A stretch of 28,582 bases of DNA from a virus, in IMG/VR virus record IMGVR_UViG_3300046003_007225, positions 1-28,582 of that record; one strand, 5' to 3'. Each line of letters opens with the position of its first letter. The first letter of the stretch is position 1. The notes below the pieces were generated by a model that was given only the letters and a program-made list of their open reading frames with translations, was not told where the DNA came from and did not search any database. This document shows positions 1-6,697 of the stretch, one piece after another. The position numbers were made by a program, and so were the translations under genes.

Positions 1-714
1 GCCAGATGTTCCAGTAGTTCCTGATGTTCCGCTTGTTCCTGATGTACCACTTGTTCCTGATGAGCCATCTATACCACTTGTTCCTGATGTGCCAGATGTT
101 CCTGATGTGCCTGATGTTCCAGTAGTTCCTGATGTTCCGCTTGTTCCTGATGAACCGTCAATACCACTTGTACCAGACGTTCCAGTTGTACCAGATGTTC
201 CACTTGTTCCTGATGTGCCAGATGTTCCAGTAGTTCCTGATGTTCCGCTTGTTCCTGATGTACCACTTGTTCCTGATGAGCCATCTATACCACTTGTTCC
301 TGATGTGCCAGATGTACCAGATGTACCTGAAGTTCCTGATGAGCCATCTATACCACTTGTTCCTGATGTACCAGATGTACCTGAAGTTCCTGATGAGCCA
401 TCAACACCACTTGTTCCTGATGTACCAGATGTTCCAGTAGTTCCTGATGTTCCGCTTGTTCCTGAAGAGCCGTCTGAACCTGATGTACCGGAAGTTCCAC
501 TAGTACCACTAGAACCATCAGTTCCCGAAGTTCCTGATGTGCCACTTGAACCATCCATACCTGATGTACCCGATGAGCCGTCTGTACCTGAAGTACCTGA
601 TGTGCCATCTGTACCGCTAGTTCCTGAAGTTCCGTCTGTACCGCTAGTTCCTGAAGTTCCGTCTGTACCTGAAGAACCTGAAGAACCAGAACTTCCTGAA
701 GAACCACTTGAACC
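1..714 (-). repeat. collagen-like Gly-X-Y tract 2 (at least 79 triplets, runs off the window)
   Basis: This is the second Gly-X-Y tract of the same protein, starting at residue 772 with GSS triplets and moving to GTS, GTD, GID and GTT. It is still in frame at base 1, so the tract and the protein continue outside the window. Confidence 0.93.
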
Positions 715-3027
715 TTGTGCACCTACAAGACAAAGAGTAACTCCTGCCTGTGTTTTATAATTAGGACTTTGAGAATATGTAATAACCGCAATCAAATCTC
801 CTGTTGAAGCGGTATAACCGCTAATTATCATATACTCTATAATATCATCAGGCGCATATACACTTAATGTTTGTCCAGGACCCCATGCCATATTTGGATA
901 TGAAGGCCCGTTATAGGGTTGTCCTACCGATTGAAAATAATAATCTCCAGATAAAAATGGTGTACAAATTAAGGGCGATGTACCAGAGCTTCCTGATGTT
1001 CCTGAGCTACCACTTGTTCCTGAAGAACCTGAACTACCATCTGTACCACTTGTTCCTGAAGTTCCGTCTGTACCGCTAGTTCCTGAAGTTCCATCTGTAC
1101 CTGAAGTACCTGATGTGCCATCTGTACCTGAAGTTCCATCTGTACCGCTAGTTCCTGAAGTTCCATCTGTACCTGAAGTACCTGATGTGCCATCTGTACC
1201 TGAAGTTCCATCTGTACCGCTAGTTCCTGAAGTTCCATCTGTACCTGAAGTACCTGATGTGCCATCTGTTCCGCTAGTTCCTGAAGTTCCATCTGTACCG
1301 CTAGTTCCTGAAGTTCCATCTGTACCTGAAGTACCTGATGTGCCATCTGTACCTGAAGTACCTGATGTGCCATCTGTACCGCTAGTTCCTGAAGTTCCAT
1401 CTGTACCTGAAGTACCTGAAGTTCCGTCTGTACCTGAAGTACCTGATGTGCCATCTGTTCCGCTAGTTCCTGAAGTTCCGTCTGTACCTGAAGTACCTGA
1501 TGTGCCATCTGTACCTGAAGTACCTGATGTACCATCTGTTCCACTTGTTCCTGAAGTTCCATCTGTACCTGAAGTACCTGATGTGCCATCTGTTCCACTT
1601 GTTCCTGAAGTTCCATCTGTACCTGAAGTACCTGAAGTTCCATCTGTTCCGCTAGTTCCTGAAGTTCCGTCTGTTCCGCTTGTTCCAGAAGTTCCCGATG
1701 AACCATCTGCGCCACTTGTACCAGAGCTTCCGTCAGTTCCGCTTGTTCCAGAAGTTCCCGATGAACCATCTGTGCCACTTGTACCAGAGCTTCCGTCAGT
1801 TCCGCTTGTACCAGAAGTTCCCGATGAACCATCTGTGCCACTTGTACCAGAGCTTCCGTCAGTTCCTGAAGTTCCAGATGTACCACTTGAACCATCAATA
1901 CCCGAAGTTCCAGATGTGCCACTTGAACCATCAATACCCGAAGTTCCAGATGTACCTGAAGAGCCGTCCGTACCTGAAGTTCCCGAAGAACCGTCTGTCC
2001 CACTAGTTCCAGATGTGCCAGACGTACCCGATGAGCCGTCTGTACCACTTGTTCCAGAAGTTCCGCTTGAACCGTCAGTTCCACTCGTACCGCTTGAACC
2101 ATCTGTTCCGCTTGTACCAGAAGAGCCGTCTGTTCCGCTAGTTCCTGAAGTTCCGCTGCTTGAGGTCCCCCCTGTTACAGTAAGAGTAACATTACCTCCC
2201 CCGTTATCAATAAGTGACATTCCTGAAAAAGTCATACCAGTAACTGATGTTACTAGTGTTTCTCCAACAACTCCAACAGATAAAGGAGAACTAGAAGTAA
2301 ACCCTGTAACCTCAATAGTGAGACCACCGGCACTGTTAAGTGTCAAAGTCTCATTTCCTAAATTGAAGGTTCCTCCGGTTATTGGCGCAGTAAAACCAGA
2401 TATACTTAAAGTACCTCCAGTATTATTATATAAATCTAAAATTGAGGTTGCAGAATAATACGTTCCTCCTGTAATTTGCCAATCAGTTCCATAAAATATT
2501 CTCCATCTAGCATTTTCTCTTGTAACCCCGTTTACCCCCTCGATAGTTGAACCCGTCCATGCCGATATAAAATTTCGGCCAGCTTGAGAACGGCTATTCA
2601 CTGTAGTGGTATACTCATTTTCCGTTTTTGCGGAACTACCCGTTAAACCTGATAATGAATCCCATAAAATTTCATAATTAGGAATTGTATATTGGTAAAC
2701 TGTTTGCGTCTCTTGAACGAAAACATGCATACCTAGTCTTCTTCTACCAGAAGATATGTTGTCTGAATTGAGTGTGATTATATCCGGTGAAAATGCCGAG
2801 CCTGTACCTATTGTTAGTTGAATAGGAATTGTATTTGCCGATAATTGAATCGTTGCTGGATATGTTGCTGCAGTTAAAACTAACTCTAAATCATCTAAAT
2901 TCCAAACCTCCATGTATCCTCCAATATTCAAAACAGAAAAAGTGTTACCGAAAGTGACCGTTCTCCCTACTGATTCTGCACCAGATAATTGGACGCCAGT
3001 GATTGGATTTTTATATATTAATGACAT
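1..3027 (-). CDS. collagen-like tail fibre protein, partial (C-terminus beyond left edge)
   Basis: The minus-strand frame from the ATG at 3027 is open to base 1, at least 1009 codons, and has no stop within the window. Residues 1 to about 291 form a non-repeat N-terminal region rich in Thr, Ser, Gly and beta-prone segments, probably the virion-attachment part. Residues 292 to 683 are an uninterrupted Gly-X-Y tract of about 130 triplets, mostly GTS, GTD, GSS. Residues 684 to 771 form a non-repeat insert with aromatic residues and two Cys. Residue 772 to the edge is a second Gly-X-Y tract of at least 79 triplets. Proline is essentially absent from the tracts, so a bacterial or phage-type collagen helix without hydroxyproline is expected. 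It is the last gene visible after the baseplate genes, consistent with a host-binding fibre. Long open frames on both strands of the repeat are low-complexity shadows. The collagen-like nature is directly readable; the fibre role is inferred from context. Confidence 0.9.
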   Translation of the reverse strand, partial: MSLIYKNPITGVQLSGAESVGRTVTFGNTFSVLNIGGYMEVWNLDDLELVLTAATYPATIQLSANTIPIQLTIGTGSAFSPDIITLNSDNISSGRRRLGMHVFVQETQTVYQYTIPNYEILWDSLSGLTGSSAKTENEYTTTVNSRSQAGRNFISAWTGSTIEGVNGVTRENARWRIFYGTDWQITGGTYYSATSILDLYNNTGGTLSISGFTAPITGGTFNLGNETLTLNSAGGLTIEVTGFTSSSPLSVGVVGETLVTSVTGMTFSGMSLIDNGGGNVTLTVTGGTSSSGTSGTSGTDGSSGTSGTDGSSGTSGTDGSSGTSGTSGTDGSSGTSGTSGTSGTDGSSGTSGTDGSSGTSGTSGIDGSSGTSGTSGIDGSSGTSGTSGTDGSSGTSGTDGSSGTSGTSGTDGSSGTSGTDGSSGTSGTSGTDGSSGTSGADGSSGTSGTSGTDGTSGTSGTDGTSGTSGTDGTSGTSGTDGTSGTSGTDGTSGTSGTDGTSGTSGTDGTSGTSGTDGTSGTSGTDGTSGTSGTDGTSGTSGTDGTSGTSGTDGTSGTSGTDGTSGTSGTDGTSGTSGTDGTSGTSGTDGTSGTSGTDGTSGTSGTDGTSGTDGTSGTSGTDGTSGTSGTDGTSGTDGTSGTSGTDGTSGTSGTDGTSGTSGTDGSSGSSGTSGSSGTSGSSGTSPLICTPFLSGDYYFQSVGQPYNGPSYPNMAWGPGQTLSVYAPDDIIEYMIISGYTASTGDLIAVITYSQSPNYKTQAGVTLCLVGAQGSSGSSGSSGSSGSSGTDGTSGTSGTDGTSGTSGTDGTSGTSGTDGSSGTSGMDGSSGTSGTSGTDGSSGTSGTSGTSGSDGSSGTSGTSGTTGTSGTSGTSGVDGSSGTSGTSGTSGTSGIDGSSGTSGTSGTSGTSGTSGIDGSSGTSGTSGTSGTSGTTGTSGTSGTSGTSGTTGTSGTSGIDGSSGTSGTSGTTGTSGTSGTSGTSGTSGIDGSSGTSGTSGTSGTSGTTGTSG
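715..978 (-). other. 88-residue non-repeat domain inserted between two collagen tracts
   Basis: The same reading frame as the flanking Gly-X-Y tracts loses its periodicity here and encodes residues 684 to 771 of the fibre protein. The segment holds Trp, several Tyr and Phe, and two Cys, and its composition suggests a compact beta-rich domain. It may be a mid-fibre knob or receptor-contact domain. I do not recognise its family. Confidence 0.75.
979..2154 (-). repeat. collagen-like Gly-X-Y tract 1 (about 130 triplets)
   Basis: Reading minus-strand codons, every third residue is Gly and the other positions are almost only Thr, Ser and Asp, with an occasional Ile. At DNA level there are nested near-repeats of 9, 18, 27 and 36 bases, and Gly codons alternate between GGT, GGA and GGC. 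Such a tract can expand or contract by slippage or recombination, so its length may vary between related phages. Confidence 0.95.
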
Positions 3028-3044
3028 TTGTGCTTTCTTTTTAA

Positions 3045-3051
3045 ATAAATA
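3045..3051 (-). promoter_or_regulatory. candidate TATTTAT motif before the collagen-like fibre gene
   Basis: ATAAATA on the plus strand (TATTTAT in the gene direction) lies 17 bases upstream of the ATG at 3027, in the 27-base gap after the preceding stop. It is one of seven copies in intergenic gaps. The function is inferred only from this recurrence. Confidence 0.3.
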
Positions 3052-3054
3052 TTA

Positions 3055-4131
3055 TCATGTTTTTGTATCACCTTTAAAATATAATGATGTTCCCAATGGA
3101 ACGACCGCAGGTAAAATAAAATTCCAAAGAACCCTATAAACACCAGATGGTATTACACATCCTGAAGGTACCGTTACGTTTATCGCGGCAAGTGAAGATA
3201 ATGGTGCAAAATCATTAAATACTGATTGAGAGCATGCAGCAGTTCCAACGTCGATTGTCATGTTTGTTAATGTACCACCAACACCTGCCAATGGTACCCA
3301 AACTGTGTAATTGTATTGTTCGTTAGGGTCAACATCCGTTGAGGTAACTTCAATAGTACCGAAAGTATATTGACTCTGTGCACAACCGAAAGAATCCGTA
3401 CCTGAACCCGAAGCTTGTCTTATCGCTCCACTTAAAGTAGACACGTTGGTTATGAAATTACCAACTGAACCACTCCATCCCGAATATTGAACATAGATTG
3501 CCATATCAGCCGCGAAATTTGAAGTACCTGGTGTTCCTGTGTTTTGGAATCCAAAGTATTCTGTAGCTCCATTATCAAACATGTATTGACCCAAATCATT
3601 TTGGGAAGTTGGGTTTTGTGGTTCAGGGAACACATATCCTTGGAAAGAGGCAGATGAAGGTGTTGGTGTTTGTGTTGGTGTTTCAGTATTTGTTGGGGTT
3701 TGAGTTTGTGTTGCGGTTGGAGTTTGCGAAGCATTAGGAGTTGGTGTTGTTGTTGGTGTTGTTGTCGGAGTTTCAGTATTTGTTGGTGTTGTTGTCGGAG
3801 TTTCTGTATTTGTTGGTGTTGGTGAAGGTGTGTTAGTAATCGTTGGAGTCGGGGTTGGTGTACCGTTTGATGGAGTTGGAGTTGGGGTACATTCAAATGT
3901 AACAACTACTCCATTCAACATTTGTGTTCTTGTCAGTCCTGAATAGTATATTGTTGCCGCAGAGAAAAGTGTTGGGTATAAACTATAATAAACATCAAAA
4001 GGCCCGATGGCATTAGAATTAGGGGCTAGTTTTACTAAATAAGAAGTACAACCCGTAATAGTGACTTGTTGTTCGACATCATTATCACAACTTGGGGCGG
4101 TATTAACAACGAAAATGGAGTATAAAGACAT
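3055..4131 (-). CDS. virion adhesin-like protein with Thr/Pro-rich stalk
   Basis: This 358-residue protein has three visible parts. Residues 1 to about 81 are an N-terminal domain with four Cys. Residues 82 to 160 are almost pure Thr/Pro with some Asn, Ser and Glu, forming an extended stalk that could carry O-linked glycans. The rest is a C-terminal domain with Cys residues and many aromatic, Gly and Asn residues. There is no signal peptide, as expected for a virion protein. The start is an ATG; no Shine-Dalgarno is visible and a 6-base-pair hairpin abuts it. It lies between the collagen-like fibre gene and the SprB-repeat gene. Its N-terminus begins MSL, as do those two neighbours, which may hint at a shared assembly signal but could be chance. 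It is probably a tail-tip or fibre component. I do not recognise the C-terminal domain, and no catalytic motif is evident. Confidence 0.85.
   Translation of the reverse strand: MSLYSIFVVNTAPSCDNDVEQQVTITGCTSYLVKLAPNSNAIGPFDVYYSLYPTLFSAATIYYSGLTRTQMLNGVVVTFECTPTPTPSNGTPTPTPTITNTPSPTPTNTETPTTTPTNTETPTTTPTTTPTPNASQTPTATQTQTPTNTETPTQTPTPSSASFQGYVFPEPQNPTSQNDLGQYMFDNGATEYFGFQNTGTPGTSNFAADMAIYVQYSGWSGSVGNFITNVSTLSGAIRQASGSGTDSFGCAQSQYTFGTIEVTSTDVDPNEQYNYTVWVPLAGVGGTLTNMTIDVGTAACSQSVFNDFAPLSSLAAINVTVPSGCVIPSGVYRVLWNFILPAVVPLGTSLYFKGDTKT
3652..3888 (-). repeat. Thr/Pro-rich stalk coding repeat, with a 30-base tandem duplication
   Basis: This stretch encodes the TP-rich linker (residues 82 to 160). 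Bases 3751-3780 and 3781-3810 are tandem copies differing at a single base and encode two copies of a ten-residue Asn-Thr-Glu-Thr-Pro-Thr unit. The near identity suggests a recent duplication and thus length variability. Confidence 0.9.
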
Positions 4132-4158
4132 CCGTGGATTTTTTTATAAATACCACGG
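4132..4158 (-). promoter_or_regulatory. hairpin abutting the start codon of the Thr/Pro-stalk gene
   Basis: In the gene direction, CCGTGG and CCACGG pair as a perfect 6-base-pair stem around a 15-base A/T loop. The 3' arm touches the ATG at 4131. The loop contains a copy of the TATTTATA motif and a run of seven A. It could modulate translation initiation, or be a dyad around a promoter element. It is not a canonical terminator, because no T run follows the stem. Confidence 0.4.
4145..4152 (-). promoter_or_regulatory. candidate TATTTATA motif before the Thr/Pro-stalk gene
   Basis: TATAAATA on the plus strand is TATTTATA in the direction of the gene and lies 13 to 14 bases before the ATG at 4131. 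It sits in a 110-base gap that otherwise shows only a palindrome, GGTTTAAACC near 4213-4222, and A/T-rich sequence. Confidence 0.3.
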
Positions 4159-4241
4159 TTAAGTGTTTGATTGATATATATGTGGTAAAATCTTTAACGA
4201 TAGTGTTCACATGGTTTAAACCTAAATGATTGATATCAAGA

Positions 4242-4556
4242 TTAAATATCTATATTGAAAGTACAGACTACCTCATCAATTATAATTTCAAAAGCACAAC
4301 CAAATGTACAATCAATAATATGGAAAACTTCACACCCATTATTATCAGTTATAATTAACATTATTTGTGGCGCATAATCAAATATACTTGGAATAGTTAC
4401 ACCGCTCACACTATTATTTAGTGTTACAGTAGGTGGTACAGTTGTACCTGTTATAGTAGCAATTGCAGTCCTATTATTTCCATATACATCAGCCATGGAT
4501 ACGGTCATAGGATAAGCTGTTGACCCAGATATTGTATCAATCCTTATTTGTATCAT
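4242..4556 (-). CDS. small virion-associated protein of unknown function
   Basis: This protein of 104 residues is called from the ATG at 4556, which overlaps the TGA of the upstream SprB-repeat gene as ATGA, a typical translational coupling arrangement. An in-frame GTG three codons upstream is less likely. The sequence is beta-prone, rich in Thr, Ile and Val, with four Cys in its C-terminal third. A segment ending Asn-Asn-Gly-Cys resembles the closing strand of the SprB-like modules next door, so it may be a single related Ig-like unit; this is weak. No enzymatic motif is visible. Coupling to the SprB-repeat gene suggests the products work together in the tail. Confidence 0.75.
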   Translation of the reverse strand: MIQIRIDTISGSTAYPMTVSMADVYGNNRTAIATITGTTVPPTVTLNNSVSGVTIPSIFDYAPQIMLIITDNNGCEVFHIIDCTFGCAFEIIIDEVVCTFNIDI

Positions 4557-6697
4557 GTTAGGCACATTATATCGTAAATAATCTTGAGCTCCACTATAAT
4601 CTCTTGATTGTTTAGGGTTGTATTACCTGGTTGTGTTTGGATTGTAATTTGATTATTAAGTTGGTCTACAATTACGTTACCAACACCTGATACACTTAAT
4701 AATAAATCTTTAATTGTGTCAAACCACAAACTATCTGAAGGTACTTGTGTGAGTGTAGTTCCAGTATAAAATTGGTCTTGGATAATTGTTCCTAAAGGTT
4801 GTACTTTAACTATTGCAATAAATTCAGCTGTTACCAAGTCACAAGTTGTGTTGCCGGATGTCAAGTCAGCAAATCCCTCATTCAACATTTGTAACATTCC
4901 AAGTTTGGTTGGTGATTGTATTCTGAATATTTCGGAACCCATAACATAACTTTGGTATGAAGCATATGATTTTGCACAAGTTATATTTGTGGTTCTACTT
5001 AATGAACAACCGTCATCATCTATTATTGTACAAGTATAAGTTCCTGCCGAAAGTCCCGAAATTTGTATCTGTTGAGGGTTATTTGAAACGTTGGAGGACC
5101 AATTGAAAGAAAATGGTGGTGTTCCTGAAGAAATAAAAGCCGTAATTCTACCATCAGAACCGCTCCCACATGATGTTGTATATAGACTGAAATCTAATTG
5201 TTCGGATTGCTCTACAAATATAGTTTGTATTTGGGTACACCCTGTAGCATCAACAACACTTATTGTATGTTGTCCTGATGTCAAATTTGAAAACGTTGCC
5301 GCACTTGATGTTGTATCTATAACACTCTGAACCCCTCCATCTAAAATAAAATCGTATGGTGACGCCCCTCCCACTGATTTTGTTACCAAGATTTTACCAT
5401 TGTTTTGTCCACAAGTTGTTCCTGATTGACTCAACGATATTGTAAATCTATTTTCATTAATTATGATAATTTCAGTTAGAGAGTAACAAGCTGTTGGTGT
5501 TGATGAGTCTTGGATAACAACGGAATATGTTCCTGAAGCCAAATTTCTCCACACATAACTTGTTTGAGAGTTTGTTATTGTTTGTGTTGAAGCATCAGGA
5601 AGAATAAGTGTATAAGTATAAGGGAGTGTACCTCCATCTACACTTGCGGTAATTGAACCATTATTACTTGAACAAGTTGAATTAGTACCAATAACACTAA
5701 CACTTGATATACCTTGTGGCGTTGCTAGAGTGGTTCCGACATTAATTTGACAAAAAGCAGCATCTGTTACCAAAAAGTTGTACTGACCTGATGAGAGATT
5801 TGAGATTGTATATTCTTGTGAATATGACACTGCAAAATCACCAGTTGAAGCTGAATAGTAATAAGGTGCGGTTCCCCCTGTAATTGTCAGGGTTATTTGT
5901 CCATTTGCCTGAAGACAAGATGGTGTATTCGCACTGAAAGCACCAAAACCCAAAGAAGAAATATTTGTTAAAACACCATTTCTTATTTGTTGACATCCAG
6001 ATGCGTCTGTAATCGCAACAGAATACTGACCAGCGGTTAATCCCGTAATCGTGGAACCTGTTTGTCCATTGCTCCATAGATATGAGTATGGCGCTTGTCC
6101 TGTTAATCCTGTCACTAATATTTTACCTATTGGTGTTCCCCCACAACTTGAGTTTGGAACAACATACAATCCAAAATCAAATGGACCCGAATCATCTATT
6201 ATAAATGTTGGCGTTACTCCTGTACAACCTCCAAGGTCCAAAGCCATTATTGAATAGGTTCCGGCACTTAAATTTTCAAATACGGCAGTTGATGTCGTTG
6301 TTATTGCGGATGTGATAAAAGAATTACCCGAATCGAAAAGATAATAGTTTGTTGAAGAATAATCGGATGTAGAAGTTGCAGTTACTGAACCGTTTAATAA
6401 AGAACACGTAGTATCATTAACCTGAACTATTGATGCACAAATTCCATCTGAAACAGGAATGTTAATAAAAAATTCTTGGTTTGTTGGAAGTGTTGAATCA
6501 TTAACCCTAATAACGTAGGTATTTGGGTATAACCCTCCTCTAAATGATTCCAATACGGCTTGGTCTTCCCCAAGACTTGGCGTTGTCCACTCTACTGTGT
6601 ACGGTGGAGTTCCACCTGTAGGAACAACAAGAATCGCGCCCACACCTACATTTGAGCAGTCTCCAGTTACACTTAAATTATAATTGAAAAGTGACAT
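4553..6697 (-). CDS. tail or baseplate protein with seven SprB-like Ig-fold modules
   Basis: In this 714-residue protein, residues 14 to 564 consist of about seven tandem modules of 50 to 85 residues. They follow the SprB-repeat pattern: an opening Cys, NG-x-I-x-(V/T), a G-G-T-x-P-Y-x-(Y/F) segment, then a (N/G)-L-(S/T)-(A/S)-G-x-Y segment and a closing D-x-x-G-C. Cys pairs near 98/158, 185/235, 261/316, 342/404, 429/487 and 510/564 bracket modules. SprB repeats are known from the mobile surface adhesin SprB of gliding flavobacteria. The last 150 residues are different and repeat-free, perhaps a baseplate-docking domain. The gene starts at the base where the upstream 996-residue gene stops (1-base overlap) and is coupled downstream by ATGA. 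A role in host surface contact is inferred from modules and position. Confidence 0.85.
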   Translation of the reverse strand: MSLFNYNLSVTGDCSNVGVGAILVVPTGGTPPYTVEWTTPSLGEDQAVLESFRGGLYPNTYVIRVNDSTLPTNQEFFINIPVSDGICASIVQVNDTTCSLLNGSVTATSTSDYSSTNYYLFDSGNSFITSAITTTSTAVFENLSAGTYSIMALDLGGCTGVTPTFIIDDSGPFDFGLYVVPNSSCGGTPIGKILVTGLTGQAPYSYLWSNGQTGSTITGLTAGQYSVAITDASGCQQIRNGVLTNISSLGFGAFSANTPSCLQANGQITLTITGGTAPYYYSASTGDFAVSYSQEYTISNLSSGQYNFLVTDAAFCQINVGTTLATPQGISSVSVIGTNSTCSSNNGSITASVDGGTLPYTYTLILPDASTQTITNSQTSYVWRNLASGTYSVVIQDSSTPTACYSLTEIIIINENRFTISLSQSGTTCGQNNGKILVTKSVGGASPYDFILDGGVQSVIDTTSSAATFSNLTSGQHTISVVDATGCTQIQTIFVEQSEQLDFSLYTTSCGSGSDGRITAFISSGTPPFSFNWSSNVSNNPQQIQISGLSAGTYTCTIIDDDGCSLSRTTNITCAKSYASYQSYVMGSEIFRIQSPTKLGMLQMLNEGFADLTSGNTTCDLVTAEFIAIVKVQPLGTIIQDQFYTGTTLTQVPSDSLWFDTIKDLLLSVSGVGNVIVDQLNNQITIQTQPGNTTLNNQEIIVELKIIYDIMCLT
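5006..6658 (-). repeat. tandem SprB-like module region
   Basis: This stretch codes for the seven Cys-bracketed modules. They are clearly related at protein level but diverged at DNA level, with no long nucleotide repeats. The array is therefore old, unlike the nearly identical collagen and Thr/Pro repeats to its left. Confidence 0.8.

Noticed and set aside
69-2102. Minus-strand Gln/Leu/Val-rich open frames in the same repeat
   Set aside because: They are out-of-frame readings of the collagen repeat, limited to the repetitive stretches, with no non-repeat domain.
979-2154. CRISPR array or tandem DNA repeat element
   Set aside because: The periodicity is in multiples of nine bases with codon-level variation and no unique spacers; it is explained by Gly-X-Y coding.
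89-2458. Long plus-strand open frames encoding Val-Pro-rich repeats (V-P-D-V-P and V-P-E-V-P types)
   Set aside because: They are the antisense of the Gly-X-Y tract. All real genes run on the minus strand, and only the minus-strand collagen frame continues into non-repeat sequence with a sensible start at 3027.
3450-3905. Gln/His-rich minus-strand frame across the Thr/Pro stalk
   Set aside because: It is a frame-shifted reading of the Thr/Pro repeat inside a longer gene with recognisable flanking domains.
4145-4152. T4-type late promoter TATAAATA on the plus strand
   Set aside because: It would direct transcription away from the gene start, and no plus-strand gene follows; kept only as a strand-neutral motif candidate.
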